From positions 16,476,628-16,540,627 of the forward strand of contig NW_004454207.1 of assembly GCF_000283155.1 (NCBI RefSeq): DNA of 64,000 nucleotides. The letters are read 5' to 3'. The stretch is from Ceratotherium simum simum. Its lineage: Eukaryota; Chordata; Mammalia; Perissodactyla; Rhinocerotidae. Position 1 is the first letter of the stretch, and every line of letters starts with the position of its first letter. Of the stretch, positions 25,890 through 38,324 are shown piece by piece. A program made the position numbers and the translations under genes. The notes under the pieces are model-generated. The model saw only the letters and a list, made by a program, of their open reading frames with translations. It made no database searches and had not been told where the DNA came from.

Positions 25890-26010
25890 TGGGTGTTTCT
25901 ATGAATTAATTAATTCACAAATGTTTTGACAACATTCTGCTAATGGCAAGGAAGCCAAATATATTCGCTCTTCTCATAGAGCTTACAGTTGAGTGGGCAA
26001 GATAGGTAGT
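25890..26010 (-). repeat. L2 LINE 3' end, reverse (weak)
   Basis: 'gaattaattaattcacaaatgtttt' followed by 'ctcttctcatagagcttacagttgagtgggcaagat' resembles the reversed L2 end ('...atggagcttacattctagtggggagac'). Confidence 0.5.
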
Positions 26011-26803
26011 GTCTTAGCCTGGATTGCCCCAGGCTGAGACAAGGTTTAGATACACATTTATTTTGGGAGCAGAAACCCAACGATAAAGAGTAGTGGATGG
26101 GTAAGAGTGAGAGAAATGGAAGGGTGTGTCATTGAGCTGGACTCAATCTCATTGGGAGCTTCCTGAGAAGCCATATAGAATGTACTTCAGGCTTGCTGCC
26201 TTGGACATCCACTGCCTCTGTCCCCCAGGGGTCACAGTCTCCTCCATGTGTTGTTCACTCTCTCATGATTCCATTTTTTTGAACGAGTCAGCTGGTTCCT
26301 GAAACTGTCCCACTAAGTGGTGGTAGAGAAAGCGATAGATAAATAGTGCATCTGAGGAGAGGCACTTGTAGGCCACACCTGCACACAGCTGGTTGCTGTC
26401 TCAACAGCTAGAGTAAAAAGGTGAGCTGAAAAGATACGAAAAGGGCTCAAGCAGTGTCTGGTACACAGAGTAATAAAACAAAAAAAACAAATAAATATAC
26501 AATTCCAAACCGTGATAGGAGTGAATTGTGCCACGAGAGTGTATGCACAACACACTCTAAAATAGTGGCACAGACCATGGGTTGAAAGAACTCCTTACAA
26601 CTGCTGTGGTTCCTTGGCATGATCAGATGTTCACAGTGCTACTAAAGCAAAAGATGGTGAAGATTAAAGCCAATTTTTAATTTTACTATTTAACTATCCT
26701 GATCCTAGACAGACACTGAATCACTAAAATCTTAAGGATTTTTGCCAAAGTATTTTTTTTCCCCAAAATTTGGAGTGTTTGGACACTTTTATTTTATTAT
26801 TTT

Positions 26804-27040
26804 ATTTTGTGAGGAAGATTAGCCCTGAGCTAACATCGGTTGCCAATTCTCCTCTTTTTGCTGAGGGAGACTGGCCCTGGGCTAACATGCTTGCCCATCT
26901 TCCTCTAACGTATATGGGACGCTGCCACAGCCTGGCTTGATAAGCAGTGCATAGGTCTGTGCCTGGGATCCGAACCCGTGAACCCTGGGCCGCCGAAGCA
27001 AAGCACACAAACTTAACCACTATGCCACTGGGCCGGCCCC
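26804..27040 (-). mobile_element. ERE-type SINE, reverse, with TSD
   Basis: Reads 'gtgaggaagattagccctgagctaacatc' at the left and closes 'acttaaccactatgccactgggccggcccc'. A 10-bp TSD, ttattatttt, lies at 26794-26803 and 27041-27050. It is the left member of two adjacent EREs in the same orientation. Confidence 0.93.
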
Positions 27041-27057
27041 TTATTATTTTTAATTCC

Positions 27058-27298
27058 TTGCTGAGGAAGATTCACCCTGAGCTAACATCTGTTGCCAATC
27101 TTCCTCTTTTTCTTTTTTGCTTGAGGAAGATTAGCACTGAGCTAACATCTGTGCCAATCTTCCTCTATTTTGTATGTGGGTTGCCACCACAGCATGGCTG
27201 ACAATTGGTGTAGGTCCACACCTGGGATCTGAACCCACGAACCTGGGCCGCTGAAAGGGGAGCGTGGTGAACTTAACCACTACGCCACAGGGCCGGTG
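27058..27298 (-). mobile_element. ERE-type SINE, reverse, second of pair
   Basis: The tail blocks 'gctgaggaagattcaccctgagctaacatctgttgcc' and 'gaggaagattagcactgagctaacatctgtgcc' are followed by 'gggatctgaaccc' and 'acttaaccactacgccacagggccgg'. No matching TSD is visible. Only about 17 bp, including the first copy's TSD, separates it from its neighbour. Confidence 0.9.
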
Positions 27299-27429
27299 CT
27301 CACGACACTATTTTAGATAAGAGACTTCTGACTGTCTTAGGTCTAATACCTCCCCAAACTACTACACTGAAGGCCTTATTGGGAGGCCTAAGTACTCATG
27401 GGTTTATTTAAAGTAAGTGGCAAGAGAGG

Positions 27430-27645
27430 TAGCATAGGTTAGAGGTCAAGAGCATTGCTGGAAAGACTCTGATAGCGTTGGTGCCGCTTATGAACTTTAC
27501 CACTCTGTGCCTTGGTTTGTTATTTGTGAAATGGGAATAACATTATTACCTGTCTGCAAAGAGTTGGGGTGACAATTAAATAAGGAAACACAGTTTTTAG
27601 AACAATGCCAGGCGTATGGTAAGCACTCAATTAATTATTAGCAAG
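27430..27645 (+). repeat. MIR SINE
   Basis: Landmarks: 'gttagaggtcaagagcattgctgg', 'tgaactttaccactctgtgccttggtttg', 'gtgaaatgggaataacattattacctg', 'gtgacaattaaataagg', 'acaatgccaggcgtatggtaagcactcaattaattatta'. Close to full length. An MLT1 LTR sits directly at its 3' end. Confidence 0.85.
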
Positions 27646-28020
27646 GGTATTAGTTTTCTAGGGCTGCCATAACAAAATACCATTGACTAGGTGGCTTAAA
27701 CAAGAGAAATTTATTTTCTCACAGTTCTGGAGGCTGGAAGTCCGAGATCAAGGTGCCAGCAGGGTTGATTTTTCCTGAGGCCTCTCTCCTTGACTTGCAG
27801 ATGGCCCCTTCTCACTGTGTGCTCATGTGGCCCTTCTCTGTGTGCATCCCTGGTGTCTCTTCCTCTTCTTATAAAGACTTGAGTCATATCGGATTAGGGC
27901 CCTACTCTTATGACCTCATTTAACCTTAAATACCTATTTAAAGTTCCTATCTCCAAATACAGTCACATTGGAGGTTAGGGCTTCAACACGATTTTTGGGG
28001 AGATGCAACTCAGTCTATAA
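27646..28020 (-). mobile_element. MLT1A-type MaLR LTR, reverse
   Basis: Left end 'ggtattagttttctagggctgccataacaaaataccattgactaggtggc', then 'ctcacagttctggaggctggaagtcc', 'gtgtctcttcctcttcttataaag', 'gttagggcttcaacacgatttttggg', and right end 'cagtctataa'. The copy is complete or nearly so. The 7-bp repeat tagcaag flanks it (27639-27645 and 28021-28027), consistent with a TSD of a solo LTR. Confidence 0.85.
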
Positions 28021-28063
28021 TAGCAAGCATTACAATTTTTAAAAGAAAATGTCATTCCTTACA

Positions 28064-28579
28064 ACCGGGTTTTTAAACTTTTTTGTCTCAGGACTCCTTT
28101 AACATTCGTTAAAATTATTGAGAATGCTAAAGAGGTTCTGTTTATGTGGGTTATATTTATCAATATTTACCATATGAAACATTAAAACTGAGAAACTTTA
28201 AAAATGTTTATTTATTCATTTGAAAATACCAAAAGTACCTCCAATTACAAATTAACATAATTTTAGGAAAAATAACCTCACTTTCCAAAACAAAATAAAT
28301 TTAGTGAAGAGTGGCATTGTTTTCCAGTTTTGTAAATCTCTTTAATGTCTGGCTTTATAGAAGCAGCTGGATTCTCCTATCTGCATCTATAAACAATTTG
28401 GTGTGATATCATATGACATGTAACCAATGGAAAACTTCACTGTACGGTATTGAGAGAATGAGAGTAAAAAAGGCAAATAACATGGTAGTATTATTATGAA
28501 AATGGTATTGACTTTGCAGATCCTCTGAAATCTCTTGAGGACCACCAGGGGTCCCCAGATCACACTTTGAGAACCACTG
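28064..28579 (+). mobile_element. Charlie-group hAT MITE
   Basis: It begins 'accgggtttttaaacttttttgtctcaggactcc' and ends 'ccccagatcacactttgagaaccactg', the hAT-type terminal inverted repeat. The interior includes 'tttatgtgggttatatttatcaatatttacc' and 'ggcaaataacatggtagtattattatgaaaatgg', typical of a common mammalian internally deleted Charlie element. No transposase frame survives. Confidence 0.75.
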
Positions 28580-28585
28580 CATTAG

Positions 28586-29235
28586 AGCCTAAGAACATCT
28601 TCCAAATTAATGAGTTTCATCACTTTGCATCTTGCTTTTGAAGTTTCCCTACTCCTTTACTCCTCAATACCACATCTTGGTGTCTTTGTACTAATCACTG
28701 CAATAGTACATATTGACTTTTTTCCATTTTCAGAGGAACACCAAACCACGGCAAATAGATGGGTTTCACTTGCAAGCTAAATTTGATGGCAATTTTAATT
28801 TTATGCTTCTTTATTTTCCACAATGAGGATGAAACAGAACTATTTCTGTGAAATCTATTGGGCAATTCTTCAGTGGCCTGGTTCAAATAACGTTTTCCTG
28901 AAAAGTTGTGCTATAGCAGATCTGTTTTGCTGCTAAAGAAACTCAGCCTATGAATATTATTCCATCTTTTAAGTGAATTATATCCTAATGTTCAAAAGTT
29001 TGGTTGCCATCTGCAGCTTAGAACTGCTGTATTAAGAAGTTATCCTCTACTATCTTGTGAAACAGACCATTCATTTACTCTTTTGTAGATGGTAATTTAA
29101 TTTTTAATGACCATATTGAGCCAAGTTTTTAATAGCTAATAAAATGTCCCCAACATTTCATTATTTTTACTAAAAATACTAAATATTTAAAGATCAACTT
29201 TATTATAGAGTTTGGGTTATAGTTTTATATGTGTA
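28586..29235. other. No gene or repeat recognised
   Basis: AT-rich DNA with only short random open frames. Confidence 0.35.
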
Positions 29236-29239
29236 TATA

Positions 29240-29345
29240 TATTCCTCAAGGACAGGAATAAGTCATATTTATTGTGTTTTAATTTCCCTAACTCCTGCCC
29301 AGTTGAACTTCAACATAGTTGGTGTTCAATAAATGATTTCAAAAT
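29240..29345 (+). repeat. L2 LINE 3' end
   Basis: 'tcctcaaggacaggaataagtcatattt' followed by 'aacttcaacatagttggtgttcaataaatgatttc' matches the L2 terminus. Confidence 0.6.
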
Positions 29346-30128
29346 TGAATTTAACAGACTATATATAAATATTATTTTCTATGGTAAAGATTCTGCTGTA
29401 TTCCCAATCTTTCTCATTATGGAGTCCTTCCTTCGGTTCTTCGCTCACCTTTATCCTTTCCAATTTTTTCCCGTCATTTTTGAATTCATCCTTTCTCAAG
29501 TCACTTTACTTTTAAGTATTATTTTTGTTTCCAATTTTAAAATTCTTTTTATTGTATTATGGCCTTTCTACCTACTTTTTCTATAGATGGTTTCAAATGA
29601 TTGTTGGGAGACCATTCTCCACATGCCTTGACCTTTCTGCACTTCTTGAGAGAAGATGCACTGACTGCCTTTTTTCTGAACTATCTTCTCCAGACTATCT
29701 CGGAAGATAGAAATAGTGTCTCCCTTTGGAGCAAAAGGCAGGCATGCTTATTGCCCACTATCAAAGAGTTAACTTCCCTAAGATCAAAGTTCTTCTGCTA
29801 TCATGCACCCCACTGCATGTGCAGATATCCTCTGGCCCTCTTCATGTCAATCTGTGGTAATTAGGGCTCAGGGAACTAGCACAAAATGTGCTACTGCTTT
29901 TGCTTTGATTACTAAACCATTCTTTATCTCCAACCCAGGAGCCTTGTGTCTTCTATCAGCATCCATGAAACTGAGGCAGGCTAACTTGTTAGCTTGCAAG
30001 TAGGTAAAATCTTAGTCCCTTCACAGGTCTTGACAATGGTTTTGCATGCATGTCCGCTAAACATATACGTGGATTGAAATTTGCAGATAAATCCTCAGGA
30101 TTACTTTTATCGCATAGCCATTTTATCA

Positions 30129-30130
<2 letters not shown>
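29346..30130. other. No gene or repeat recognised
   Basis: Contains an open frame of 124 codons (29212-29586, +) rich in Phe, Leu and Ile. Its composition follows from AT-rich sequence and it overlaps the L2 end, so I do not treat it as a gene. Confidence 0.4.

Positions 30131-30177
<47 letters not shown>
30131..30177 (+). repeat. (TG)n microsatellite
   Basis: An uninterrupted TG/CA dinucleotide tract of about 23 units. Pure tracts of this length are usually length-polymorphic in mammals. Confidence 0.98.
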
Positions 30178-30179
<2 letters not shown>

Positions 30180-31494
30180 CTTGGCAGGCATGGCCATCCA
30201 CTGATACTTTATCTTGAATTATAATTATAATTGTTCTTGTTTTTCATATCACACAGGCAAGTCTCCTTCTCAGGTACAGTATTTTCTTGTTGTCTAAGGA
30301 CCTTTTACTCTCCTTTCTTCGTCAGATCTCATTACAAGGTTTATAAGATCCATAAAAAAAGAAATTATATCATTTTTAGTATATTTATCTAATCTAATCA
30401 GTCTATCTATATTCTTCCCATATCTTCAAAAGCATCAGCATGGCCGTTCTTACCCCAAAAATGACGCTCACCAACTGATGTTTGAATGCGCCATTCTTTT
30501 CCTACCTGAAATATCATCTCTTTCTTCCATCCATATATCACCCTCACTTCTTTCAAAACTTATTTTCTCTGCAAAGACTTTTGGAGTAATCCAAAATATT
30601 TTAAGTATCAAGCATTTATACATTTTATTAATTCAGTTACTAACATTTATTGAGGGCCTACTATAAATTCCAGGCATGGTGAGCAAATCAGTACAGACCC
30701 TGAATACCACAATGGAAGTGAGTATTTTCTAAATTAACATATACTCAAGTTAATATATGTGTTGGATTTGAAGATATATCGCTTTTTAAGTTTTTTCATT
30801 TGCCTCCTGGATTGCATTGTAAATTCTTCCAAAGTAGGTAGCTTCCAAGTAGGTAGCTGTGTCTTTTTTTATCAATTAATAATAGTTTAAACATATAAGG
30901 GCTTTACTTTTTCTTGAAGCAAAAAGAAGATAGCGGGCAGTCCAGTAGTGTAATGATTCCATCAGGGACTCAAGAACCATCTGGTTTTCTGCTCCAGCAT
31001 GGTTAGTGTGTGCTTTTCATCCTCATGATTTCAAGTGGCCTGATCCACCTCTGGGCATCATGACTATGTTCAAGGCAGGAAGAAGGGATGAGGGAGAGAA
31101 CAAAGGGCAATTGTCAATGGTCAAAATACTTTCCACTTGAGCCTTATCAACTTCAAAAGCTTTCCCCCAAAGCTATATAACAACATCTATATACACCTCA
31201 TTGATCAGAACTGGGTCAGTCACCACTCTTAGCTTCAAGGAAGTATGAGAAGATGAATACATATAACTGAACATATGAACACACTACACAAAATCAGAGA
31301 AGGGACAGGAGATATTGGTTAGAAACTAGCCATGTTTGCCACACTGAGATATTCAACAATGGGATAGAGATTCTTGAAGGCACAGGATAAATATAAAACA
31401 TCTTCTTGGACCCTCCTTTTATTAGAAGATTTGAAGAAAAAATTCTACCTAAAACAAGCAGTTAAGGTTGAAAATAGGTGACATCAAAAAAAAG
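30178..31494. other. No gene; possible old repeat near 31.0 kb
   Basis: Around 30970-31250 the sequence ('cctcattgatcagaactgggtcagtcaccac' and flanks) feels like a diverged interspersed repeat, but I cannot name it with confidence. Nothing else is recognisable. Confidence 0.3.
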
Positions 31495-31499
31495 TCTCA

Positions 31500-31830
31500 T
31501 CTTTTACCACGCTCCCCCCTTCTTTTTCCTGTGCCACAACCACACTAGTCTCTTTCTTTTCCTACTCCAATCATAACCCTTTTCACTCTCTTATTCCTCT
31601 GCCAGGAATGCTCTTCCCTTAAATCTTAACATAGACAAATAGATCTCAACTTTAAAAAGGGTCATCAGGAGATCTTTCCTATCCAACCAGATATAAAATA
31701 GCCTCCCAGTCACTCTCTGTACCATTAACCAGTAATATTTTCAGTTTAGTTTTTAGCATCACCAGTTTATTGTATGCTCTCTACCCCAACCCCAAGAAAA
31801 TGTAAGCTCCATGCAAGCAAGTGAGGTTAG
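31500..31830 (+). repeat. L2 LINE, 3' segment
   Basis: 'tcactctcttattcctctgccaggaatgctcttccc', 'gggtcatcaggagatctttcct', 'cactctctgtaccattaacc' and 'gaaaatgtaagctccatgcaagc' follow L2 order. The terminal part is missing or altered. Confidence 0.7.
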
Positions 31831-33294
31831 GTTCTGGTTATCACAGCAAAGGGTGGAGGAAAAGGTAGGCTGAGAAGGTATAAAGTGGGGCACAAGAGGT
31901 GCTCGATACACCACGTTAGATCTTTACTGAGATGTTTATATCATGCTTGAAATTTAATATCTGAACCATCCCTTCTTAGAACATCATGGCTAAGAATATC
32001 AAGTTAATAGGATATTCGATATTTTTAGAAAACAAAAGCCACAAAGCATATCATGATTGCAAGCCAACATAACATTTGTTGAAAGAAACACGGTACTTGC
32101 TTCCTCTTTTTGCTATGCAAATGTTATTTTTGAACTCTTTTCCTGAATGTCAGATGATGAATAGTAGATAATTAGGTTGTGAAAACATCTGATCAATGAT
32201 TAACTTTGTAAGACACAATCCTTTGCATCTGTCTTCTCACTACCACACTGTTATCTCAGTGTTCATACTCCAAATCATATTTTTTAAAAATGTACATTAA
32301 GGCCATTTAAACTCTATGAAACTATTTAGCTTTGAAACTAATAGACAAAGTTCTTCTTGCATACATCTTGGAATATTTTTCAGAATAGAACTGGAAGACA
32401 CTCTATTTAAGCAGGGCATACAATGACCCACTTCACGGGAAGTAGTAGTTTCCAGGTCAATGATTTGATAATTCTTAAGCAAAATTGTGAAGGGGAAGTG
32501 GAAGTTTTGGAGGAAAGAATTTTCCACAACTCTTAACCCTTCATTAAAGACGTTTTGGTGTATATTGTGATATTGTATGCCTAGTCCAGAAATAGGGATC
32601 TGAAATGGGCTAAAGAAGGAAATATGGGTTAGTAGAGTTGGAATGAATCCTCATGAGTCAGGGAATGGAGTAGGGCAAGAAGAGTGGTCAAATGAATTGA
32701 ATGGAGTCCTCCATCAACATAATTCGAAGTTGCCCTGGCTTCCCAAGAGCATTTTTATGTTTCATTGCTCCAGTGAAATACCTACCCTGACTCATGCCAG
32801 TCTTCCCACATTATTTATTTCCTTGTTACGTTCCCCTGTAAATCTATTGACTGAAAATTCACTGCTGTGGAAATATATCTACTAGTGAACTTAATCCAAA
32901 CAATTCGGGCAACAAGACAAATACATGCGTAATGGCGTGTTTGCTTTCTCACTCAATTTCACTTCAGACCTATTAGATAATCAATACATGATGGGAAAAT
33001 GTTGTTCTTATAAAAGAGCTGATAACTAATATATTTATATTACATGTTTAAGCACAGGACTAATTTAGATGTAGGCATGTCACACAGAATCCTAATATTT
33101 CATTGGCCAATTCATCAGAGTGAATCCATATGGTCTCAAATACACGGACAGGACTTAGAAACTTTGTATTTAATATGCACACTAAGAAGAGTCCTCCAAG
33201 AATCAGACTCATTCAAAATTGTGGCTATTTTATAGGAGTTATGCAGCAACTATGTGATTACATCAACATTTTTCTTACTGATGTCAGATCATTG
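31831..33294. other. No gene or repeat recognised
   Basis: About 1.5 kb of ordinary AT-rich sequence. The open frames here are short and featureless. Confidence 0.35.
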
Positions 33295-33525
33295 TGGGTG
33301 GAAAGAGCCTGGTTTTGGTTTTTACTCAGATATAGGCTTCATTCTATTCTCTTAGTACTGACTTTGTAACCACAGACAAGTTACTCAAACACTCTGACCC
33401 TCAGATTCTTCCTTCATAAGGTGGGACTCCTTTCTTTAAGAGTGTGAGTACAAAGATTGAAAGATACAGAAAACATTTTAACACATTCCCTGGCATGGGA
33501 CCAGTGCTCATTATGTATTAATCTC
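33295..33525 (+). repeat. MIR SINE
   Basis: 'gtggaaagagcctggttttgg', 'ctgactttgtaaccacagacaagttactcaaacactctgaccctcagattcttcc', 'agtacaaagattgaaagat' and 'cattccctggcatgggaccagtgctcattat' match MIR from near its start to its end. Confidence 0.75.
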
Positions 33526-33959
33526 CTTCCCATTCTCCCCCTGGGAGCAATGAGTGATTTATAGTTTGTAATTTAGTTGAGAAGAAATTTAGAAAATTTA
33601 GTATTTAGTATAAAATTCAGTGTTGCTTATATATTCATTCATTAGACCCTTTATTATCAGTGAGTATGTTATTTGTATTACATAGTTTAGCCATGGTGTG
33701 TATAACTTGAATTTAACTAGAAATAATATTCCTCTTACCAATGTTGCTTCCAACTCAATTAAGTGACCATCGGCTGGGTTAGAAGCAGTGGCTTTTCTAG
33801 TAAATTGAACTTGCAAAAAAATAAATAACTCCCTTAACCCCATGCTAATTTCCAAAAAAACAGATCAATGATCGAATTACCTCAGGGTTGATCAGTCACA
33901 TTTATTCCTAAAGACAGAAAAGAAAAGTGTCTGTGAGAGGGTAGGCCCACCTTAAATTC

Positions 33960-34400
33960 TCTGTCTTAGCTTGGACTCTCTCAGAAGCATACCTTGAGCC
34001 AAGAATTCCAGTGCACGTGATTTAGGAAGGGCTCCCAGTAACTACCAGTCAGGGATCTGGAAAGCAGAAGAGGAAAGGGGAAAAAGTCAAGAAAGGGTTC
34101 AATTTCTGGTGAAATCCCAGACTCACCTTGATCCTATGATGAGGTCTGGAGCATAAATTTTACCTCTGAGTTTGTCCTGTCTCAAGGCATAGGAACCATC
34201 CTTTTGTAATCTAGGATCAGTCAGTCATGGACTATAGGCTACCTGAAGGAACATAAACTCTCAGGAGCTTCTGGTTCTGAGTTAGGGTGAGGAAGCTCCA
34301 GTACCCAGGCTCACTGCTTACATGGAGCTGCAGCCATTAGGCCTTATTACTCAGCACAGAGCAAGTGTGTGATGGAACACAGCACTGGTAAAGGAGATGA
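33960..34400 (-). mobile_element. Old LTR-like repeat, reverse (unassigned)
   Basis: The left part ('ttggactctctcagaagcataccttgagcc...gtgatttaggaagggctccc') resembles the reversed end of an old mammalian LTR group. I cannot assign a family and the copy is degenerate. Confidence 0.3.
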
Positions 34401-34659
34401 AGGGGATCGGGACAGATCACTAATTGTGTCCACTACACTCTTTACGGCTTCTTGAATTTTCTGAACCAGGAGCATATAGGAGCCATCAGAGCATTATTAG
34501 TTCCCAGTAAGGTTGGTTATTTTAGTAAGTGCACAGTGTCCAAATATTGTAGGATTTACCTGAATTGAAGGTTGCATAGTAAGAATAGGGTATTTCATTG
34601 TACCCTAAGGGTTTTGAATAACCATGCAAATGTATTAACAATTAGTACTGTTTTAGTAG

Positions 34660-34870
34660 CCGGTATTTATTAAACATATGTAGGATGTGCCAAGCTATGT
34701 ACTAGGTGGTTTATATACCTTACTCTCTTACCAAACATCACAAGCCTCATTTTAGTTATGAGGAAACTGAGCCTAAGAAAACTTTAAAAAATTCTGTAGC
34801 TAGTAAATGGCTAAACTAGAACTGGACTCATGATGTAAATCCAAAACCCTTGCTCCTTCCAATGAGCTAA
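34660..34870 (-). repeat. MIR SINE, reverse
   Basis: Reads 'gtatttattaaacatatgtaggatgtgccaagc', 'gaggaaactgagcctaagaaaac', 'tctgtagctagtaaatggctaaac' and 'caaaacccttgctcc', the reverse complement of a nearly complete MIR. Confidence 0.8.
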
Positions 34871-34922
34871 ATTTTGCCCTTTGACTACAGGAATGGAATC
34901 TGTGAGATGGTAGGAAGCCACC

Positions 34923-35457
34923 AGTATTAGTTATCTATTGCTGCATAACAGATTATTCCCAAACTTGAAACAATAAGCATTTATTAGCCTCACAGTTTCT
35001 GTGGGTCAGGGATTCAGGGACAGCTCATCTGGGTTGTTCTGGCTTGCTGTCTCTCACGAGGTTGACATCAAGATGTTTGCCAGGGCTGCAGTCATCTGAA
35101 GGCTTGACTGGAACTGGAAGCTCTACTACCAAGGTGGGTCACTCACGTCATTGGCAAATTAGTCCTGGCTATTGGCAAGAAGCCTCAATTTCTTGTCACA
35201 TGGACCGCCTCATAGGACTGCTTGAGCGTCCTCACAAAGCGGCAGTTGGTTTCTCCCAGAGTGAGTGCTTTAAGACAGGGCAAGTAGGAAGCTGCAATGT
35301 CTTCTGTGACTTAGTCTTGGAAGTCACACATCATCATGTCCACCATATCCTATCGGATACAAGATCAACCCTATTCAGTGTGTGAGGAGACTGCATAAGG
35401 GCATGTACACCAGGAGGTAAGGATCACTGGGGGCCATCTTGGAAGCTGTTTACCACA
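34923..35457 (-). mobile_element. MLT1J/K-type MaLR LTR, reverse
   Basis: Left end 'agtattagttatctattgctgcataacag', then 'cctcacagtttctgtgggtcagg', 'gggctgcagtcatctgaaggcttgactgg', 'gaagctgcaatgtcttctgtgacttagtcttggaagtcac', and right end 'gccatcttggaagctgtttaccaca'. This order is that of an old MLT1 LTR read in reverse. No internal retroviral sequence remains. Confidence 0.78.
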
Positions 35458-36604
35458 CTATGATTCGTTTCTTCTTTAACCTAAGTGTGGCACTCCTGCT
35501 GTCTCCCTTGAGGATTTGCTAAGCACCTTGTTGTACCCACCCAAGAAAAACTTAATTAAAAGTAGCTAAGTAAAAAGAATATTCTTCAACACATTAGTAA
35601 GAAATGTAGATATTACTGAATGTTTAGAAAGGAGATCAAGAAAAGGATTTATATCACACGCCAATCAATAGAAACAAAATCAAATTTTCCTTTACGTCTC
35701 TTTTCCATTCCCAAAGTCCCTTTCTTCAGCTGCCAGCTATCTCATTTCTCTTTATCTCTTTCCCACATAGCCTCCAAAATCTCCTCTGTTGTGCTAAATA
35801 ATTCAGCTCTGGTTCTGAGCTTATGAACACATTCTTGGCAAAACAAAATTCTGACAGCCATTCTCACTTTCTTTAGAATGTAAGGATCTCTGCCCTATCA
35901 TGGAAACTGGAGATCAAAGTGTCTTATTGCTATTTACTCAACAAAAAAGGCCTATTTCCTGGGATGGAAGGAGAGGGACAAATATGTTCTCTTGTCCAGA
36001 AAATAAGGGGTGTTTTCCCTAAATGTTTTATATATATTATGCTCTTATGGCCTCCAGTTCCAGGGAGTATGGTGATCCTTGGGTCTCTCGCTGATTAGTA
36101 GCTATACATGTTTTGAAGTTATAGCTCTCAAGTTTTTGCCATTGAGTTTATTGCATCCTTTCTTATCTTGTCACTGAGTTCTTAACCACCTAGCCAACAT
36201 CTTATGTTATTTAGAAATATTCTCATAGCCGCTGTTTTTCAGTTCACCTGATTCTAGAAGGGAGATGAAATCTTTGCCCCTGAAGAACACAAGCAGTTGT
36301 GAGTAGATGCTACTTAAGGGCTCTAGCTTTGTTGTGCTCACAGATGTACACCCCATCCAGTTCTCTGCACTTAGCAGAGATGATTCACATGTCTCTTAAT
36401 TGACTCTAATTGACTGAGGTTCCCTGGAAGAGGAGAGCAATGAGAGTAGAGGCTTGAATGCCTTCATAATCTCTACTAATGAGCTCTACTTTACTTTGAT
36501 GCTCATCTCAATTTTCTTAAACTGAAAAAACTTTTGGCAAATTCCAAGAAAGACCATCATTGAAATCTTGCTAAGTTTAAGCTACTATATAAGTTTGTGG
36601 GCAT
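35458..36604. other. No gene or repeat recognised
   Basis: No named element and no coding signal in this AT-rich stretch. Confidence 0.35.
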
Positions 36605-37180
36605 TAAAAATTAAATCAATGATGTCTTTGCCCTATAAATGCTCACACTTTTATTTGGAGGAGACCAATGAATTATGACTATAGAATGCTGATACCGGTT
36701 TTAAAGGGATAGGTTTAATTAAACATATTTTATGCTTCATTTTCATAGAAATACATAAAATATGAGATATATTGGTTATGTAGTAATTAAAGGCTGAAAA
36801 CAAAGGGGCTATTATGAGCTAAGAAGACTGGCAAGGAATTTGGTTTTGAGAGTGGTATAGTCTCTTTGGGAAAAAATTATGAGTAAAAGGAGGAGGTAGA
36901 TATGGAAGGATCTATTCAGAGGTGATTGCAGAGCTAAATCTGAATGTAATAGAGGGAGAAGTAGTGAGAGGGAAGGCTAAAAGGAGATTCTTCTGGATTG
37001 TAGAGGGTTTTGAGTTGCAGGTCAAAATTTGGATTTGATGCTATAGGCAGTGAGGAGCCATTGATGACTCAAAGAGACATATAATGAAAATACTGCTTTC
37101 GGAAAGGTTAACCCCAGATACCATGTGTGTGACAGATTAACGCAAGGAGAAATTGGAAGCAGGAAGAGTGAGTTACAAAA
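36605..37180 (-). repeat. L2 LINE, reverse, long diverged copy
   Basis: 'atctttgccctataaatgctcacacttttatttggaggagac' begins the reversed L2 3' part. Further on are 'gattgtagagggttttgagttgcagg', 'ggatttgatgctataggcagtgaggagccattgatg' and 'ggagaaattggaagcaggaag', all reversed L2 body motifs. Confidence 0.55.
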
Positions 37181-38324
37181 ATCTCAGAAATTTGAAATGA
37201 GAGAGAAGAGTTGAGCCCATGAATATTCCAATGCAAATTAATGTTCTATTTTTTTCTTTGCAGTTCTTAAATCTAGGCTTTGTGCAATATGCTTTGAAAA
37301 TATGATAATGATATTGATTTTTAGAATCACTGACTCCTACCTCATTGGTGTTTGTAATTACATTCTGATAACTTGTTGGGCTGTAAAACAATGAAGGTCT
37401 TAAAATGGCTTTGGTGAATGCCTATAATTTCTGAGTGTATTGTGCTTAAAATTATTATAAAAAAGATTTTTTTAATTCAATTAGACAAACTAATTAGACA
37501 AACTAACATGAATAAGAATCCTAATATGACGTTATAATTTAATTTCAAATGATAGCAAAATATTTATTCTTTCTAAAATAATTCCAGTTGTAGATTTGTT
37601 CAATGCAATGTTGTATCTTTTACCTTTCTAAAGAGTAGAGCAATGTGGCAATTCTGAATATACATGTGCTTGCTGAAAGTGATAAATTGGTGATTTTCTC
37701 CTCTGTGGGACAGAAACAAGTCAGAAGGATATACAGAGAAAACCCTACAAGTAATACTTTTAGAGCACGTCTTAGTAGCAATTTCAATTTGTCTCTAGCA
37801 CTATATGTATTCCCAATTGTTACTCCTTTCATTCCATAAATTTTATTCTCAGATCTTTCCATTTCATATCCCAAAGATAACATTTGCTCAAACATAAAAA
37901 TAACATTTAGCTGCCTTTGTATGGCCCTTGTGAATTTATCTCTCGCTTCTTGTTTCCCTCAGTTCCCCAGTAGCTTTGAAAAACACCCAAGTTAGCTGAA
38001 TTCTAAACTGAATGACTGTGACATCTCCACAGTAGCATAATTCAAAATGCCTATTTGATAGCTCCAATTGATGGCTAATAGGCTCTACAAATTTAACATG
38101 CCTAAAAAGGAATTCTTGTTTATCTCTCCACTCTGACTTGATCTTCCTCCAGCTTCTCCACTTAGTACATGGCACTACCATTATGTGGGTGCTCAGATTA
38201 AAAATCATCATGATAACTTAAAAAATAACAATAAATAAAAATCTAGATGTCATTTTTTATTCTTCTTATTCCCTAAACCTCTACATAGGTATATAAGCCT
38301 CCAGAAAGTTCTAACCGCAAAATA
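37181..38324. other. No gene; short tandem duplication
   Basis: A 13-bp unit, aattagacaaact, is directly repeated at 37479-37491 and 37492-37504. Otherwise no repeat family or coding signal is recognised. Confidence 0.5.

Noticed and set aside
29212..29586. 124-codon hydrophobic frame, possibly membrane-like.
   Set aside because: Phe/Leu/Ile richness is expected from T-rich DNA; the frame starts in an L2 end and shows no start context or conserved features.
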